Shown: positions 43,345 to 51,092 of the stretch, piece after piece
Layout of the letters: each line of letters opens with the position of its first letter
Position numbering within the stretch: position 1 is the stretch's first letter
Assembly: GCF_947498095.1 (NCBI RefSeq)
Contig: NZ_CANMJE010000001.1
Coordinates: 62,001 to 126,000 of the forward strand
Source of the DNA: an uncultured Shimia sp.
GTDB taxonomy: Bacteria > Pseudomonadota > Alphaproteobacteria > Rhodobacterales > Rhodobacteraceae
Reading direction: 5' to 3'
DNA length: 64,000 bases
The notes under the pieces: model-generated
What the model was told of the DNA's origin: nothing
Databases searched by the model: none
What the model saw: only the letters and a program-made list of their open reading frames with translations
Translations under genes and position numbers: made by a program

Positions 43345-44420
43345 CACGCCCCATACAGGTTCTTGTCGTGCTTCTCGACGATCTTCTCGAACCGGCGGGC
43401 AAAGCGTTCGTCGGCCTTGGCCTTGGCTTCCAGCACCTCGCGGGCAAAGACCATGTGATCCTCATGCGCTTCCATCATCTCGGCCATGCGCTGGTTGGTT
43501 GCCGTGCCTATGGCCGCCATCGAGGCCTGCGCTTCCTTGTCGGTCTCCACACCGATCTCGTTAATCCGGTGGGCCACGTCCTGCTGCTGCGCCGTCTTCA
43601 ACGATTTGGTCAGCGCATCATAGAGCACCACGCGCTGTTTGGTGTCGGTCTGCAGCTTGTTGATCAGGACCATCTGTGTCGCGGCCTGGTTTTGCAGTGA
43701 ATCGATCCAGGTTTTGCCCTTTTCAATATAGCGTTCAAGCGTCTGGGATTTGGCCACTTTGACCTGCTCGTCCTGAACCAGTTCGTTGTACTTGTTGTTC
43801 AGCGCGGCCAGTTCGCTTTCCAGCTGGGTGCGGGTGGCGGCGTCTTGCTCAACGGAAATCTTGTTCTCAAGCTCGATGATCTTGGGATCCATGCCCTTGA
43901 TCTCAGTCTTGACGGCCTCGAGCGCACCAACGGTCGCTTCGCGTTCGTCCAGCGTTTCGGTGAGGTTGGTTTCGACTTTGGTTTTCTGCTCGTTCAGCAC
44001 CGCCAGCTGCCCTTCGAGCAGTTGGGTTATGACGTCGGATTTGGCGATCAGATCCTGGAGTTTATCGTCGATATTGGCGGTCTTGATACGTTCCTGACGC
44101 ATAGACTCGGCCTTGCCTCGGGCAAAGATGCCGACAAAGCTTTCCCAGCCGGTCTTGTCCCGCATCTGGTCAAAGTCTTTTGAAAAGGCTGCAGTGACAT
44201 CGTCGAGGCCCATGATGAGTTCCGCGATGTTGGCGTTCATGACCTCGGTATGGGCGTGTACGTCGTCCAGCGTGGCGTTTTCGATATCAATGGAAACGTC
44301 GTCACCAGTCTTCATACGTGCGCGCGCCGCGTCGATCCGGCTGGTCAGTTCTGCAATTTTTGATTGCGCCTCTTCTACCTGCGCTTGGGATTCGCGCACC
44401 TGTGCGTCAAAATCGGCCAT
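43344..44420 (-). CDS. Long coiled-coil protein, first gene of the AAA cluster
   Basis: A 358-residue protein, almost wholly helical. Coiled coils dominate residues 5-40 ('AQVEEAQSKIAELTSRIDAA') and about 130-230 ('EQKTKVETNLTETLDEREAT'). 'LERYIEKGKTWIDSLQNQAA' followed by 'LINKLQTDTKQRVVLYDALT' faintly recalls the TelA/YaaN toxic-anion-resistance fold, but I would not assign that. ATG 44420 follows AGGAGA with good spacing. It opens the eight-gene run. A structural or scaffold role is likely. Confidence 0.78.
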   Translation of the reverse strand: MADFDAQVRESQAQVEEAQSKIAELTSRIDAARARMKTGDDVSIDIENATLDDVHAHTEVMNANIAELIMGLDDVTAAFSKDFDQMRDKTGWESFVGIFARGKAESMRQERIKTANIDDKLQDLIAKSDVITQLLEGQLAVLNEQKTKVETNLTETLDEREATVGALEAVKTEIKGMDPKIIELENKISVEQDAATRTQLESELAALNNKYNELVQDEQVKVAKSQTLERYIEKGKTWIDSLQNQAATQMVLINKLQTDTKQRVVLYDALTKSLKTAQQQDVAHRINEIGVETDKEAQASMAAIGTATNQRMAEMMEAHEDHMVFAREVLEAKAKADERFARRFEKIVEKHDKNLYGA

Positions 44421-44619
44421 AAACTCTCCTATATTTTCAAGCTCTTGCACCTGATATGGGTAATGTGAATATGTTTTACATCAGGAAGGAAATTTAAATC
44501 ACGTCGAGTGTTGCAAATGCGCACAGACAAAAAAAGGCCCAAGGTGTCGCGTGCACGTCCAAGGCTTGCGTTGATTGGCTGCCGGGTGTCTAAAAGGCTG
44601 ACCCAACTTCGGAGCGCCC

Positions 44620-44961
44620 ATGTCTGACCTTTTCCTTCCCGTCGCCCCAGATGTGGAACCTGAACACGAGACCCCATCTGAGGAAAAACTGATTTCCGGC
44701 GCCCCCCGGTTCACCACATGGAATCTGGAGGAGCGCGACGGTCTTTACGCAGGGATCTGGCAATCCACGCCGGGGAAATGGCACGTGAGTTATGATGAGT
44801 GGGAGTATTTTCGAATGCTAAGCGGAGTGTCGATCCTCACTGATGCCGATGGTCAGGAAACACGGTTAAAGGCTGGCGATGCCTTTATCCTCCGACCAGG
44901 GTTTCGTGGAACGTGGGAAGTCGTTGAGACCACCACCAAGGACTATGTCATCCGGCTGTGA
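44620..44961 (+). CDS. Cupin-domain protein (DUF861/EutQ-like)
   Basis: A 113-residue single-domain cupin. 'ISGAPRFTTWNLEERDGLYA' and 'WQSTPGKWHVSYDEWEYFRM' lead to 'SGVSILTDADGQETRLKAGD' and 'AFILRPGFRGTWEVVETT', the usual DUF861 pattern. The metal-binding His/Glu set is partly present (His in GKWHVSYDEWE). The P1 peptidase gene starts 18 bp after its stop, so they probably share a transcript. Specific substrate unknown. Confidence 0.88.
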   Translation: MSDLFLPVAPDVEPEHETPSEEKLISGAPRFTTWNLEERDGLYAGIWQSTPGKWHVSYDEWEYFRMLSGVSILTDADGQETRLKAGDAFILRPGFRGTWEVVETTTKDYVIRL

Positions 44962-44979
44962 GCCTGCGGGGAAACTGAT

Positions 44980-45954
44980 ATGAAAACCGGCCCCAAGAAC
45001 CTGATCACAGATGTGCAAGGGCTGCGCGTGGGCAACGCGTCGGACACGCAGATCAAAACCGGAGCGACGGTGTTGCTGGCGGATGCCCCCTTTACTGCGG
45101 GCCTGCACGTCATGGGTGGCGCTCCGGGCACCCGCGAAAGCGATCTTTTAGCACCGGACAAGACCGTGCAACAGGTTGATGCGCTGGTCCTGTCGGGCGG
45201 GTCTGCCTTTGGGTTGGATGCGGCCTCGGGCGTGGCGGACGGATTGCGAGTGCGGGGGCGCGGTTTCGCAGTCGGGGATCAAACGGTTCCAATTGTACCC
45301 GGTGCTATTCTGTTTGACCTGTTGAACGGCGGCGACAAGGCCTGGGCCTCGAACCCTTACAAGGAATTGGGCCAAGCAGCCCTGGACGCCGCATCAGACA
45401 CTTTTGAGTTGGGCACAGTCGGCGCAGGCGCAGGTGCCACGCTTGCAAGCTTCAAGGGCGGATTGGGATCGGCCTCGGCGGTTTTGCCCTCGGGACATGT
45501 CGTCGGGGCGCTTGTCGCTGTGAATGCGCTTGGGGACGCAACCGTAGATGACGGACATTTCTGGGCCGCGCCGTTTGAAATCGACGACGAGTTTGGAGGG
45601 CTTGGCATTGCCGGTCAGGTGCCGCCGGGCTTGCCACCAACCAAGCTCGCCAGTCACAACACCAACACGACGATTGCAATCGTCGCCACCGACGCAACGT
45701 TGGACCAAAGCCAATGCACCCGGTTTGCCACAGCCGCTCATGACGGGATGGCGCGGGCGCTGGTACCCTCTCACACGCCGATGGACGGGGATTTGATCTA
45801 TGGTGTCTCAACCGGCGCCAAACCTATGGCCAACCCTGTCGAAGAGACGCTCTGGCTGGGGCACGCGGCGGCGACCTGTCTTGCGCGCGCTATTGCCCGG
45901 GCTGTCTGGCACGCCACACCGGCCCCGACCGATACAGTGCCCACCTTCAGGTAA
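44980..45954 (+). CDS. P1-family (DmpA/NylC-like) aminopeptidase or amidase
   Basis: An Ntn-type self-cleaving hydrolase of 324 residues. 'NLITDVQGLRVGNASD' and 'VDALVLSGGSAFGLDAASGV' are family signatures. The autocleavage segment is probably Asn-Thr in 'ASHNTNTTIAIVATDATLDQ' near residue 229, where the new N-terminal Thr is the nucleophile. Members cleave D-amino-acid peptides, beta-peptides or nylon oligomers. It follows a cupin gene and precedes copy B of the intergenic repeat. Substrate unknown. Confidence 0.9.
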   Translation: MKTGPKNLITDVQGLRVGNASDTQIKTGATVLLADAPFTAGLHVMGGAPGTRESDLLAPDKTVQQVDALVLSGGSAFGLDAASGVADGLRVRGRGFAVGDQTVPIVPGAILFDLLNGGDKAWASNPYKELGQAALDAASDTFELGTVGAGAGATLASFKGGLGSASAVLPSGHVVGALVAVNALGDATVDDGHFWAAPFEIDDEFGGLGIAGQVPPGLPPTKLASHNTNTTIAIVATDATLDQSQCTRFATAAHDGMARALVPSHTPMDGDLIYGVSTGAKPMANPVEETLWLGHAAATCLARAIARAVWHATPAPTDTVPTFR

Positions 45955-45962
45955 TCACGCCT

Positions 45963-46020
45963 GCTTCTTTTGGCCTTAAAAATCCCGAGGTGAATTGGCC
46001 GCGCGCGGCCAAGAGGGGCT
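45963..46020 (-). repeat. Dispersed intergenic repeat, copy B, with 18-bp palindrome
   Basis: On the minus strand a perfect 18-bp palindrome at 45995-46012 (TTGGCCGCGCGCGGCCAA) is followed by CCTCGGGATTTTTAAGGCCA and AAAGAAG. This is nearly the same tail as copy A (29785). It lies between the convergent peptidase and Lrp genes, and may terminate both. Confidence 0.6.
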
Positions 46021-46025
46021 GGACC

Positions 46026-46484
46026 CTAAACCGGTAGCGCCGTGGTCTTGAACACCGTGCGCAAAGCAAAGGACGACTGCATTTGGGCCACACCTGGCAG
46101 CCGTGCCAGATACTGGCGATGGATACGGGCAAAATCATCAGTGTTTTCTGCAACCACCTTCAGGATGTAGTCGGCTGAGCCTGCCATCAGGTGACACTCA
46201 AGAACATCCGGGATGCGCGACACGGCCTTTTCAAAAGCGTCCAACACTTCGTCCGCTTGACCCGAGAGCGTGATCTCAACAAAGACCGTCGTTGGCACAC
46301 TCATTTTGCGGGCGTCCAACAAGGCCACGTAGTCGCGAATGTAACCTTCGGCTTCCAGCCTCTGTACACGACGGTGACAGGCAGACTGGGACAGGTTCAC
46401 CTGCTCTGAAAGATCCGCGTTAGAGATTCGTCCGCGCTTTTGAAGCGCCCCCAGAATGCGACGATCCGTTTGGTCCAGAGCCAT
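46026..46484 (-). CDS. Lrp/AsnC-family regulator, probable AldR
   Basis: A 152-residue feast/famine regulator. The helix-turn-helix reads 'RRILGALQKRGRISNADLSE' and 'QVNLSQSACHRRVQRLEAEG'. The C-terminal RAM/effector domain follows ('VFVEITLSGQADEVLDAFEK', 'GSADYILKVVAENTDDFARI'). It is divergent from alanine dehydrogenase, the classic AldR arrangement, and AT-rich inverted repeats lie between them. Alanine is a likely effector by inference. Confidence 0.93.
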   Translation of the reverse strand: MALDQTDRRILGALQKRGRISNADLSEQVNLSQSACHRRVQRLEAEGYIRDYVALLDARKMSVPTTVFVEITLSGQADEVLDAFEKAVSRIPDVLECHLMAGSADYILKVVAENTDDFARIHRQYLARLPGVAQMQSSFALRTVFKTTALPV

Positions 46485-46496
46485 TTGTTAGTATCC

Positions 46497-46554
46497 TTTT
46501 GCTTATTTGTGCAAAATACTCGAAGATTCTTCGAATTGCATGTTTTTATTTTGC
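46497..46554. promoter_or_regulatory. Lrp-type operator region between the regulator and ald
   Basis: TTTTGC (46497-46502) and GCAAAA (46511-46516) form one inverted repeat, TCGAAGA/TCTTCGA (46520-46534) a second, and TTTTGC recurs at 46549. AT-rich dyads at roughly helical spacing are expected for an Lrp/AldR site. Confidence 0.5.
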
Positions 46555-46626
46555 TCAAAAATGTAGCACATTTCGTCACGGCTCCGCCAAAGTGAGCGCA
46601 GGTAATCTTTAACGGGAGGAAGCGCG

Positions 46627-47745
46627 ATGAAGATCGGATGCCCCACTGAAATCAAACCACAAGAATTCCGCGTCGGCATGACCCCGAATGCGGCACAAGA
46701 AGCTGTCGCACATGGCCACGACGTTGTCGTTCAGGCCGGTGCCGGGATGGGATCTGGCTTTACGGACGAAGATTACGTCGCTGCTGGCGCCGTGATCATC
46801 GACACCGCAGAAGAGATCTTTGCCACTGCGGACATGATCGTAAAGGTCAAGGAACCACAGGCCGGTGAGCGCAAGATGCTGCGCGAAGGCCAGTTGCTGT
46901 TCACATACCTGCACCTCGCACCCGATCCCGATCAAACCAATGACCTTTTGGCTTCTGGCTGTACGGCGATTGCCTATGAAACCGTGACTGATGACCGCGG
47001 CGGCCTGCCGCTGCTGGCGCCGATGTCCGAGGTTGCGGGTCGTCTGGCGCCGCAGGTCGGCGCCTGGACCCTGCAAAAGGCCAATGGCGGTCGTGGCGTT
47101 CTGATGGGCGGCGTGCCCGGCGTGGCCCCTGCCAAGGTACTTGTTATTGGTGGCGGTGTCGTCGGCACCCACGCGGCCAAGATCGCTGCTGGCATGGGTG
47201 CGGATGTGACTGTTCTTGATCGTTCGCTGCCCCGTCTGCGGTATCTTGATGATGTCTTTGGCGGCACTTTCAAGAACCAGTATTCGACCGCTGGCGCCAC
47301 TGCAGAATTGATCCAGACAGCCGACATGGTGATCGGTGCGGTTCTGATCCCCGGCGCCGCAGCTCCGAAACTCATCAGCCGCGAGCAGCTGTCGACCATG
47401 AAGCCCGGTGCAGCACTGGTGGACGTCGCGATCGATCAAGGCGGGTGTTTTGAAACCTCCAAGGCGACAACCCACGCGGACCCAATCTATGAAGTCGACA
47501 ATGTGATGCACTATTGCGTCGCCAACATGCCGGGCGCCGTAGCGCGCACTTCGACCATTGCCTTGGGCAACGCCACCCTGCCCTTCCTGTTGGCCTTGGC
47601 CGACAAAGGCTGGCGTCAGGCATGCGAAGACGATCCGCACCTGTTGAACGGCCTGAACGTGCACGCCGGTCAGCTGACCTACTATGCGGTCGGCAAAGCC
47701 TTGGGCATGGATGTTCTGTCGCCAGCATTGGCACTGAAAAGCTAA
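46627..47745 (+). CDS. ald: Alanine dehydrogenase
   Basis: Interconverts alanine and pyruvate plus ammonia with NAD. The 372-residue protein has '[20 protein letters not shown]', the catalytic Lys/His region ('[12 protein letters not shown]', '[10 protein letters not shown]'), the NAD motif '[20 protein letters not shown]' and '[20 protein letters not shown]'. It is shorter in the middle than PntA and lacks its membrane part. AldR-type regulator is divergent. With the Na+/alanine symporter and the Tpa-like aminotransferase elsewhere in the window it could recycle alanine. Confidence 0.95.
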   Translation: MKIGCPTEIKPQEFRVGMTPNAAQEAVAHGHDVVVQAGAGMGSGFTDEDYVAAGAVIIDTAEEIFATADMIVKVKEPQAGERKMLREGQLLFTYLHLAPDPDQTNDLLASGCTAIAYETVTDDRGGLPLLAPMSEVAGRLAPQVGAWTLQKANGGRGVLMGGVPGVAPAKVLVIGGGVVGTHAAKIAAGMGADVTVLDRSLPRLRYLDDVFGGTFKNQYSTAGATAELIQTADMVIGAVLIPGAAAPKLISREQLSTMKPGAALVDVAIDQGGCFETSKATTHADPIYEVDNVMHYCVANMPGAVARTSTIALGNATLPFLLALADKGWRQACEDDPHLLNGLNVHAGQLTYYAVGKALGMDVLSPALALKS

Positions 47746-47773
47746 TCCCTTTAGCCCATAATCACGATCTCGC

Positions 47774-47798
47774 AAAGGCCGCCTAACGGGCGGCCTTT
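47774..47798 (+). terminator. Rho-independent terminator after ald
   Basis: AAAGGCCGCC pairs with GGCGGCCTTT around a TAACG loop, followed by GTTGTTT. It lies about 28 bp after the ald stop. Confidence 0.75.
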
Positions 47799-47903
47799 GT
47801 TGTTTGAGCTCGCCCTTGATTGCTTTGCTTTGCGCACATCTTTGGCCTACACAATGAGACAAGTTCATTTGTATGTACGAATTCCTAATGAGAATGTGAC
47901 CTA

Positions 47904-48881
47904 TTGAAGTTCCTAAAGTTTTCCTTGATTGGCCTGCTCATATTGGCGCTGGCAGTCGCGTACCTTTTGGCCAGCATGGCGCTGAAGTTTCAGGTCGGCA
48001 TGGGTCCGGCCATACTTCTGAGCGTGTTGGGAATAGCCTTGCTTGTTGCGGCGCTGGTGACGCACACCCAAAGGTTGCTATCTACCGGTGCGGTGCTTTT
48101 GCCCTTGGTCGCGACGCTGATATGGTGGAATGGGATCGCGCCAAGCAACGACCGGATCTGGGCTCCAGAACTGGCACGGAGCGTTTCCGCTGACATTTCG
48201 GGATCAGTCGTGACGCTGCACAATGTGCGGGACTTTACCTGGCGCAGTCAGACGGATTTTGACGAGAATTGGGAAACACACAGCTATGACCTCAAGAAAA
48301 TGAACAGTCTTGACGTCGCCCTGTCCTATTGGGGCATCGACAAGATCGCGCACGTTCTGATCAGTTTCGGCTTCGAAGATGGCGAACACGTGGTGTTTTC
48401 AGTCGAGATCCGCAAGGAACTGGGCGAGTCTTTCTCTGAACTCGGGGGACTTTTCAAACAGTTTGAGTTGTCTTTGATCGCCGCCACCGAAGACGATATT
48501 CTGTTCCTGCGCACCAATGCCCGTGATCCGCGAGAAGACGTGTATCTTTACCCGATCAACGTCAGCCCACCGGCGCGTGAAGCCCTGTTCATGTCCTATG
48601 TTCAGCTGGCCAATCAACTGGCTGAAGAGCCCTATTGGTACAACACGATCACGGCCAACTGTACGTCGGTGATCTATCGATTGGTGCGCAGCTTTAACCC
48701 AGACCTAGGCTTTGACCCAAGGTTCATCCTGTCCGGGGGATTGCCCGAGTTTCTTGTGGAAGAGGGCATGTTGGCGTGGGAGGAACCCTTGGGCGATTAT
48801 CGTACCCGCGCCACGATCAGCGCCAAGGCACAAGCCATACAACCCGGCGAATCCTACAGCGACGTAATCCGGACAGAGTAG
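47904..48881 (+). CDS. DUF4105 membrane protein
   Basis: A 325-residue protein with three N-terminal helices (about residues 5-26, 32-53 and 60-77) and a large periplasmic-looking domain that matches DUF4105 ('LHNVRDFTWRSQTDFDENWE', 'ISFGFEDGEHVVFSVEIRKE', 'PYWYNTITANCTSVIYRLVR'). The conserved Cys near residue 253 with nearby His and Glu residues suggests a thiol hydrolase fold, inferred only. TTG 47904 is the start; no ATG fits. Function unknown. Confidence 0.8.
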   Translation: MKFLKFSLIGLLILALAVAYLLASMALKFQVGMGPAILLSVLGIALLVAALVTHTQRLLSTGAVLLPLVATLIWWNGIAPSNDRIWAPELARSVSADISGSVVTLHNVRDFTWRSQTDFDENWETHSYDLKKMNSLDVALSYWGIDKIAHVLISFGFEDGEHVVFSVEIRKELGESFSELGGLFKQFELSLIAATEDDILFLRTNARDPREDVYLYPINVSPPAREALFMSYVQLANQLAEEPYWYNTITANCTSVIYRLVRSFNPDLGFDPRFILSGGLPEFLVEEGMLAWEEPLGDYRTRATISAKAQAIQPGESYSDVIRTE

Positions 48882-48883
48882 CC

Positions 48884-48907
48884 CCCGAACCACGCGGGTC
48901 CGGGGTC
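48884..48907. terminator. Convergent terminator-like hairpin
   Basis: CCCCCGAACC and GGGTCCGGGG pair imperfectly around ACGC, between the DUF4105 gene and the convergent MscS gene. No T-run. Confidence 0.35.
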
Positions 48908-48917
48908 GTGATCTGGA

Positions 48918-49718
48918 TCAGGGTTGTACCATGACCGTATGCGGATACGGGATCGAGATGCCATCGCGATCAAAGGCCTCTTTCACGGCCTTGGTCAGGT
49001 CAAACCTCAGGTCCCAATAGTCGGCGGCGCTGCACCAAACACGCGCGGTGATATCCACCGAGCTGTCGCCAAGGTTTGTCACCCGCAGCCACGGCTCGGG
49101 GTCTGTCAGCACGCGGCTATCGGCTTTGGCTTCGGCCAAAATGATTTCCATCGCCTTGTCCGAGTTGTCGCCATAGTCAATTCCGAACACCAGATCGACG
49201 CGGCGCGTGTCATGGGCGGAATAGTTGGTGATGATGGCGCCCCAAGCCTGACCGTTTGGAATGATGATCTGCACATTGTCCGGCGTCACCAACTCGGTGA
49301 CGAACAGGTTCAGGTCTTTGACCGTTCCTGCGGTCCCACCGATGTCAACATATTGGCCCAGCTTGTAAGGGCGAAACAGGATCAGCATAAATCCGGCGGC
49401 CAAGTCCGAAAGTGTTCCCTGCAAAGCGAGACCAATTGCCAAAGTGGCGGCGCCCATCATGGCCACGAGAGAGGTCGCCTCGATCCCAAAGATCGACAAG
49501 ACGGCGACCAGCACCATCAAAAGAATGACCCAGCGCACGATCGACGCGGCGAAATTGCCGAGCGTATTGTCAATCTCGGGTTTTGCGTTGACGCGCTTAC
49601 GCACTGTGCGACTGACAAAGCCAGCGACCATCCAACCGATGATCAGAACGACCAACGCCTTGGCCGTGGCAATCATCAGCGGCCCCAATGCGCCAGCTTG
49701 TTCAATGAGTTGATCCAT
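48918..49718 (-). CDS. Small-conductance mechanosensitive channel, MscS family
   Basis: A 266-residue membrane channel that relieves turgor. Three helices lie at about residues 15-35, 58-80 and 84-105, the last lining the pore with Ala/Gly pattern ('ATLAIGLALQGTLSDLAAGF'). The beta-domain follows with 'RPYKLGQYVDIGGTAGTVKD', and 'IIIPNGQAWGAIITNYS' is the family's PN-G signature. It lies next to mscL on the same strand, but the terminator of mscL and a 30-bp gap separate them. Confidence 0.93.
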   Translation of the reverse strand: MDQLIEQAGALGPLMIATAKALVVLIIGWMVAGFVSRTVRKRVNAKPEIDNTLGNFAASIVRWVILLMVLVAVLSIFGIEATSLVAMMGAATLAIGLALQGTLSDLAAGFMLILFRPYKLGQYVDIGGTAGTVKDLNLFVTELVTPDNVQIIIPNGQAWGAIITNYSAHDTRRVDLVFGIDYGDNSDKAMEIILAEAKADSRVLTDPEPWLRVTNLGDSSVDITARVWCSAADYWDLRFDLTKAVKEAFDRDGISIPYPHTVMVQP

Positions 49719-49748
49719 TAGTCTTTCCTATTTTATGGACGTTGCGAT

Positions 49749-49779
49749 AAAAAACAGCCCTTGTGCGAAACAAGGGCTG
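49749..49779 (-). terminator. Rho-independent terminator after mscL
   Basis: On the minus strand CAGCCCTTG pairs perfectly with CAAGGGCTG around TTTCGCA, followed by TTTTTT. It lies 24 bp after the mscL stop. Confidence 0.88.
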
Positions 49780-49803
49780 CCAAAACGATACGGTGCCGTA
49801 CGC

Positions 49804-50238
49804 TTATTTCTTCAAAGAGTCCCGGATCTCCAAGAGCACATCCAGCTCACTGGGTCCTGCGGGTTCTTCTGGCGCTGGCGCTTCTTCTTCGGCTTTGGCG
49901 GCCGCCTCTTTCACTTTGTTGACATAGCGCACCAACATGAAAACCACAAAAGCGATAATCAGGAAATTGATCACTGCCATGATAAAGGCCCCATAAGCGA
50001 ACACGGCTGCGCCGGCCTCGCGTGCGGCTTCCAGGCTGGCGCCTTCTGCGACATCACCCGCCAGAACCACAAACATGTTTGTGAAATCCGCACCCCCCAT
50101 AAACAGGCCAACAAACGGATTGATAAGATCCCCAACCATCGACTTAACAATCGCGGTAAACGCTGCACCAATAATGATCCCGACGGCCATGTCCATGACA
50201 TTGCCCTTGGCAATGAAATCCTTGAATTCCTGAAGCAT
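49804..50238 (-). CDS. mscL: Large-conductance mechanosensitive channel MscL
   Basis: A 144-residue pore protein. '[20 protein letters not shown]' and '[19 protein letters not shown]' are the N-terminal helix and TM1; TM2 lies at about 75-105 ('[20 protein letters not shown]'), and the C-terminal helix is acidic. ATG 50238 follows GGGGAGAG; a start eight codons upstream is possible. A strong terminator ends it. Confidence 0.96.
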   Translation of the reverse strand: MLQEFKDFIAKGNVMDMAVGIIIGAAFTAIVKSMVGDLINPFVGLFMGGADFTNMFVVLAGDVAEGASLEAAREAGAAVFAYGAFIMAVINFLIIAFVVFMLVRYVNKVKEAAAKAEEEAPAPEEPAGPSELDVLLEIRDSLKK

Positions 50239-50382
50239 TCTGCTCTCCCCTTTTTCGCGCAAGCTCGTGTCTCACCCTGCGTAAATGCAGAGTACCATGT
50301 TGTCCATTGCACGGAAACGCCCTCTAGTTTGATGGGAAAAAGCCCTTATCTTTCCCACAACGCAGGAATGAGGAGACCCGCA

Positions 50383-51081
50383 ATGAGCTTTGTGACCGAC
50401 CACCCGATCAATGGAAAATACCAAGCTGAGAACCCAGACGTTCTACAACTCTATGCCTTTCCCACACCCAACGGTGTGAAAGTGTCAATCATGCTGGAGG
50501 AGATTGGCTTGCCATACGAAGCGCATTTGGTGGGTCTGTCCGACGCCGAAGTAAAAAGCCCCGAGTTTCTGGCGCTGAATCCCAACAACAAAATCCCAGC
50601 AATCCTTGACCCGAACGGACCAGACGGCGAAGGCGTCGCCTTGTTTGAAAGCGGCGCGATCCTGATTTATCTGGCCGAGAAATCCGGCAAGCTTATTGGC
50701 AAGTCGGCCGCCGATAAGGCGCGGGTGATCCAGTGGTTGATGTTCCAGATGGGCGGCGTTGGCCCGATGTTGGGCCAGCTTGGCTTCTTCTATAAATTCG
50801 CGGGCGCAGACATCGAAGACCCACGCCCCCGCGAGAGGTACATCGGTGAGGCCAAGCGCCTGCTGAATGTCATGGAAAAACAGCTTGAGGGTCAGGACTG
50901 GATAGCCGGCGAGTACTCAATTGCCGACATCGCCTTGGCACCCTGGATTGGTGCGCTTGATTTCTATGGAGCAACCGAAGTTGTCGGGCTGAACGGGATG
51001 CCCAACATCCTTGCTTACCTTGAACGGTTCCGGGCACGCCCCGCAGTTCAAAAGGGAATGGATGTCCCTCCTCGGCCATAA
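50383..51081 (+). CDS. Glutathione S-transferase, YfcG/YghU-like
   Basis: A 232-residue two-domain GST. 'QLYAFPTPNGVKVSIMLEEI' is the thioredoxin-like start with the Asn/Thr-containing site of YfcG-like disulfide-bond reductases. 'NPNNKIPAILDPNG' has the cis-Pro and 'ALFESGAILIYLAEKSGKL' the glutathione-binding Glu-Ser. 'EYSIADIALAPWI' is the C-domain capping motif. ATG 50383 follows AGGAG. Convergent with the GMC oxidoreductase gene. Substrate unknown. Confidence 0.92.
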   Translation: MSFVTDHPINGKYQAENPDVLQLYAFPTPNGVKVSIMLEEIGLPYEAHLVGLSDAEVKSPEFLALNPNNKIPAILDPNGPDGEGVALFESGAILIYLAEKSGKLIGKSAADKARVIQWLMFQMGGVGPMLGQLGFFYKFAGADIEDPRPRERYIGEAKRLLNVMEKQLEGQDWIAGEYSIADIALAPWIGALDFYGATEVVGLNGMPNILAYLERFRARPAVQKGMDVPPRP

Positions 51082-51092
51082 GAGCCTGAACG

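Noticed and set aside
46609..47868. Long minus-strand frame opposite ald
   Set aside because: It mirrors the ald codon structure; no domain or ribosome binding site.
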